Made by a program: the position numbers and the translations under genes
Shown here: piece after piece, positions 5,909 through 8,259 of the stretch
Layout of the letters: each line of letters opens with the position of its first letter
Position numbering within the stretch: the first letter of the stretch is position 1
Notes under the pieces: generated by a model
What the model was told of the DNA's origin: nothing
Databases searched by the model: none
The model's input: the letters and a program-made list of their open reading frames with translations, nothing else
From: an uncultured Solirubrobacterales bacterium
GTDB taxonomy: Bacteria > Actinomycetota > Thermoleophilia > Solirubrobacterales > 70-9
DNA: 8,259 nucleotides
Assembly: GCA_937910825.1 (NCBI GenBank)
Contig: CALEMO010000110.1
Coordinates: 1-8,259 of the forward strand
Direction of reading: 5' to 3'

Positions 5909-7185
5909 TCGTCTTCCTCTCTGTTTCTTACCCGGTGAGCCATCCGGCTCTGCAACGAAAAGAGTTCGATGAAGCCCGGGCTGGCCTGCTGGGAGAATTC
6001 GCCCCCGGAAGCTCCGAAGGATGCGAGATTCTCGTCGTAGAGCGCAAACGGCGAATTTCGAACCGTCGGTATCGCCGTACCCTTGTAGAGCTTCAGCGAA
6101 ACCTCTCCGGTGACAAACTCGTTGGCTGACTGCATGAAGGCGTCGAGGTCATAGCGCAGCGGTTCGTACCAGAGGCCCGCATATGCCATGTAAGCCCAGT
6201 GCCGGTCGAGCGTATTCTTGAAGTTGTTCTGGTGAATCGTGGATACGACCTTCTCCAGCTCCTGATGGGCAGTAAGAATGATCGTCGCCGCGGGCACCTC
6301 GTAAATATCCCTCACCTTGAGGCCGACGATCCGGTCTTCAATATGGTCGACGATCCCCACACCGTGGCGGCAGCCCGCCGCCGATGCCGCGTCGATCAGC
6401 TCGACCAGGTCCATCGGCCGACCGTTGAAACTGACCGGCCTTCCAGCTTCGAATCCGACAACCACGGTCTCCGGTTCATCCGGGGCCAGCTCAGGTCTGG
6501 TCACCAGCTGGAATACGTCATCCGGCGGTGGTGAACCGAGATCCTCGATCGAGATTCCCTCTGAAGAGCGCCCCCAGAGGTTGTCGTCAATCGAGTAGGG
6601 CGCGGCCGAGGTACCGCCCTTTAGCGGGATTCCATGGGTACGGCAGTACTCGAGCTCTTCTTCGCGCCCGATCTTCCAGGCCCGTACCGGGGCGATCATC
6701 TTGAGATCGGGATTGAGCGTCGCGACCGTTGACTCGAGTCGAACCTGATCATTGCCTTTGCCGGTGCAGCCGTGGGCCAGGGTGCCACAACCCGTGCTGG
6801 CCGCCACTTCGACCCCGAGCTTGCCGATCAGGGGCCGCCCGAGTGACGTGAACAGTGGGTAGCCGCCGCCGTAGAGCGCGTTCGCCCGAATGGCCGGCAG
6901 GACGAACTCTTCGGCGAACTCTTCTCGGGCATCAAGCACTACCGTTTCGACCGCTCCCATCGCCTTGGCCTTGTCGAGAATTTCCGTGTAGTCCTCGCCG
7001 GGCTGGCCGAGGTTGACGGTCAGGGTCACGACTTCAGCGTCGTAAGCCTCCTGGATCCAATGGAGCATGACGCTCGTATCGAGTCCTCCCGAATAGAGCA
7101 GGAGGACCCGTTTCACCTCCTCGGGGCGGGCCTCATACGTAGCAATCGGCTGCGGCAGGGTATCGAGCCTGAAACGCTCTTCCAT
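5905..7185 (-). CDS. argG: Argininosuccinate synthase
   Basis: A complete 426-aa ATP-dependent ligase that joins citrulline and aspartate to give argininosuccinate, AMP and pyrophosphate (penultimate step of arginine synthesis, cytoplasmic). The N-type ATP pyrophosphatase loop is YSGGLDTS (31-38). Substrate-site signatures follow: YPLFTSLGRPLIGK (109-122), AHGCTGKGNDQVRLE (137-151) and the YSIDDNLWGRS segment. The rest matches the usual tetramer-forming synthase body. Most relatives begin a few residues before the SGGLDTS loop, whereas this one has about 22 extra N-terminal residues (MEERFRLDTLPQPIATYEAR). The ATG is coupled to the upstream gene by TGATG but has no clear Shine-Dalgarno. GTG 7116 (residue 24) would give a conventional length, with GAGGAG directly abutting it. 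Downstream the stop overlaps the 55-aa gene by ATGA. The expected argH is not next to it. Confidence 0.97.
   Translation of the reverse strand: MEERFRLDTLPQPIATYEARPEEVKRVLLLYSGGLDTSVMLHWIQEAYDAEVVTLTVNLGQPGEDYTEILDKAKAMGAVETVVLDAREEFAEEFVLPAIRANALYGGGYPLFTSLGRPLIGKLGVEVAASTGCGTLAHGCTGKGNDQVRLESTVATLNPDLKMIAPVRAWKIGREEELEYCRTHGIPLKGGTSAAPYSIDDNLWGRSSEGISIEDLGSPPPDDVFQLVTRPELAPDEPETVVVGFEAGRPVSFNGRPMDLVELIDAASAAGCRHGVGIVDHIEDRIVGLKVRDIYEVPAATIILTAHQELEKVVSTIHQNNFKNTLDRHWAYMAYAGLWYEPLRYDLDAFMQSANEFVTGEVSLKLYKGTAIPTVRNSPFALYDENLASFGASGGEFSQQASPGFIELFSLQSRMAHRVRNREEDE
5915..5920 (-). promoter_or_regulatory. Ribosome-binding site of the 55-aa gene
   Basis: AGAGGA on the minus strand lies inside the last codons of argG, 6 nt before the overlapping ATG. 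Its position supports the small frame as a translated gene and fixes its start. Confidence 0.6.
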
Positions 7186-7604
7186 CAGGGCGTTATGCCG
7201 CCACTGGCGCTGCCACTGCCGCTGTCCGTCTCTGGCACCACTCCCCCGGTGCTGGGTTCAGTGCTGGGCGTTCCCGTATCGGCGGGTGGCGTGACGCCGC
7301 CCGAAGGGTCATCCCCTGTGGTGGAGGTATCGCCGGTCGGACCGGTCGGCGTAACCGGAGTCACGCCGGTCGGACCTGTCGTCTGGCTTGGCTCCACTGT
7401 GGTCGTACCCGTTGTTCCGGTCGGCTCGCTGTTGGTGCTGTCTCCGCCTGAGATGACGATCACCGCGAATACCAGTCCGACGATCACTGCAATCAGCCCG
7501 ACGATCAGGTAGCGCAGGTGCTTCCTCTGATCCTCTGGTCCGGGCGGGTAGTTGTCCTGGCCGCCGTCGTCTTCCCTCATCACCCTGGTTGGGTCGTCAT
7601 TCAT
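7185..7604 (-). CDS. Single-pass membrane protein with Thr/Pro/Gly-rich tail, function unknown
   Basis: A 139-aa protein lying between argD and argG. It has an acidic, Pro-containing cytoplasmic segment (residues 1-26) and a basic patch, QRKHLR (26-31). One strong transmembrane helix follows (about 32-51, YLIVGLIAVIVGLVFAVIVI). The tail of about 88 residues is low-complexity, made almost entirely of Thr, Gly, Pro, Ser, Val and a few acids (TGPTGVTPVTPTGPTGDT and similar). Positive charges before the helix predict that the tail lies outside the cell, where Thr/Ser-rich sequence could be a wall-spanning stalk or glycosylation target; that is inference. There is no catalytic domain or LPXTG. The start is well supported by AGGAGGT 7 nt upstream. 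It overlaps argD by 8 nt (ATGAATGA) and argG by 1 nt (TGATG). I recognise no family, and no role in arginine synthesis is evident. Confidence 0.85.
   Translation of the reverse strand: MNDDPTRVMREDDGGQDNYPPGPEDQRKHLRYLIVGLIAVIVGLVFAVIVISGGDSTNSEPTGTTGTTTVEPSQTTGPTGVTPVTPTGPTGDTSTTGDDPSGGVTPPADTGTPSTEPSTGGVVPETDSGSGSASGGITP
7331..7376 (-). repeat. Direct 13-bp repeat in the Thr/Pro/Gly tail
   Basis: The 13-mer CGCCGGTCGGACC (plus strand) occurs at 7331-7343 and again at 7364-7376. The copies are offset by 33 bp, exactly 11 codons, and encode the TGPTG repeats of the tail. The nucleotide-level identity suggests recent duplication by slippage or recombination, so tail length may vary between strains. 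Confidence 0.6.
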
Positions 7605-8259
7605 TTGGAGTACCTCCTGTGAAGTTGGTCAGTGCGGATGCTATCCGGTGATCGCCGGAGCCGGACAGCACCTCGGCGATGATGCGAAGGGCCTGATCGG
7701 CCTGATCGTGGGTAAGTATGAATGGGGGCAGCAGGCGCAGAGAGTCCGGGCGCGGGGCGTTTGCCACCACCCCGCGACGCAGCAACTCGCTGTTCACCTG
7801 CGCCGCGTCCCGGCCCTCCATGAGACCGATTCCGATCATCATGCCGCGGCCACGGACTTCGGCCACCGCGTCGAGACCGAGCAGGCCCGCTCTAAAGCGC
7901 TCACCGAGCTCGCGCACCCGGCGCAGCATTTTCGGAGTATTGACCTGATCAAGAACGGCGTTTGCGGCTGATGCAGCTACCGGTCCCGCAGCAAAAGTGG
8001 AGCCATGGTCGCCCGGCGAAAGAATCGCGGCCGCATTCTGGTCAGTGATGCAGGCTCCGATCGCCACGCCACCGCCAAGCGCCTTGGCGCTTGTCAGAAC
8101 GTTCGGACGCACCGGACACTGCTCATACGCCCAGAGCGATCCGGTCCGGCCGATGCCCGTCTGCACTTCGTCGAAAATCAGAAGGGCACCTGTGCGGTCA
8201 CAGATTTCCCTGGCCGCCAGCAGGGTCTCGTCAGAGAGTACGAAGACGCCCGCCTCGCC
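7597..8259 (-). CDS. argD: Acetylornithine aminotransferase, C-terminal part (cut by window edge)
   Basis: The minus frame is open from the right edge to TGA at 7599-7597 and gives the last 220 residues of a class III PLP aminotransferase; the N-terminal half lies outside. In residues counted from the edge: a partial QGEGG-like element (GEAGV, 1-5), then LIFDEVQTGIGRTG (27-40), whose Asp30 contacts the PLP ring nitrogen. LTSAKALGGGVAIGA follows, with Lys59 as the Schiff-base lysine. GDHGSTFAAGPVAASAA comes next, a family hallmark. ArgD converts N-acetylglutamate semialdehyde and glutamate to N2-acetylornithine and 2-oxoglutarate, and can also serve lysine synthesis. Ornithine or 4-aminobutyrate aminotransferases are close relatives, but the neighbouring argG favours ArgD. 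An internal GTG at 8166 is only a valine in DEVQTG, not a start. The stop overlaps the next gene. Confidence 0.93.
   Translation of the reverse strand, partial: GEAGVFVLSDETLLAAREICDRTGALLIFDEVQTGIGRTGSLWAYEQCPVRPNVLTSAKALGGGVAIGACITDQNAAAILSPGDHGSTFAAGPVAASAANAVLDQVNTPKMLRRVRELGERFRAGLLGLDAVAEVRGRGMMIGIGLMEGRDAAQVNSELLRRGVVANAPRPDSLRLLPPFILTHDQADQALRIIAEVLSGSGDHRIASALTNFTGGTPNE
7612..7618 (-). promoter_or_regulatory. Strong ribosome-binding site of the 139-aa membrane protein
   Basis: A perfect AGGAGGT on the minus strand, 7 nt before ATG 7604, is embedded in the argD codons for Thr-Gly-Gly near its C-terminus. It is the best Shine-Dalgarno in the window and indicates that this small gene is meant to be translated efficiently, not merely by read-through. 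Confidence 0.8.

Noticed and set aside
7060..7512. Plus-strand frame of 150 codons rich in Pro, Val and Gly opposite the argG start and membrane gene
   Set aside because: It is the reverse complement of the Thr/Pro/Gly repeat tail; low complexity on one strand yields low complexity on the other. The minus-strand gene has the ribosome site and the coupling.

Overview
The window is a dense, roughly 60% GC stretch of bacterial chromosome with the look of a high-GC actinobacterium. The features behind this are GTG starts, a DnaE1-type replicase with a complete PHP domain, a secreted Rpf/transglycosylase-like cell-wall hydrolase and a collinear arginine operon. A deep-branching lineage such as Thermoleophilia (Solirubrobacterales-like) fits, but that placement is inference from protein style only. 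I see no rRNA, tRNA, CRISPR array, insertion sequence, prophage or att site. The window reads as ordinary core chromosome with a few small uncharacterised genes.

Layout, left to right. (1) 1-499, minus: N-terminal 166 codons of an acyl-CoA dehydrogenase that runs off the left edge. (2) 553-4083 (or 4101), minus: complete dnaE, the replicative DNA polymerase III alpha subunit. (3) About 4084-4165: short divergent intergenic region. (4) 4166-4612, plus: the only plus-strand gene, a SixA-like phosphohistidine phosphatase. (5) 4609-5661, minus: secreted coiled-coil protein with a C-terminal transglycosylase-like domain, convergent with sixA and sharing 4 bp across the two stop codons. (6) 5741-5908, minus: 55-aa single-pass membrane protein. 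(7) 5905-7185, minus: argG. (8) 7185-7604, minus: 139-aa single-pass membrane protein with a Thr/Pro/Gly-rich tail. (9) 7597-8259, minus: argD, cut by the right edge.

The right-hand part is a tightly packed unit reading leftwards: argD, membrane protein, argG, 55-aa membrane protein. Consecutive genes overlap by 8, 1 and 4 nt, so co-transcription and translational coupling are likely. ArgD and ArgG carry out two steps of arginine synthesis (N-acetylglutamate semialdehyde to acetylornithine; citrulline plus aspartate to argininosuccinate). The expected argF, argR and argH are not between or immediately after them. Two small membrane proteins occupy those places, with no evident role in the pathway. 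The hydrolase gene follows after a 79-nt gap containing hairpins.

Nothing here is clearly a new defence, mobile or RNA system. The points most worth a second look are the two small membrane proteins woven into the arginine operon, the hairpins before the hydrolase gene with its poorly supported start, and the fully preserved metal site of the DnaE PHP domain.
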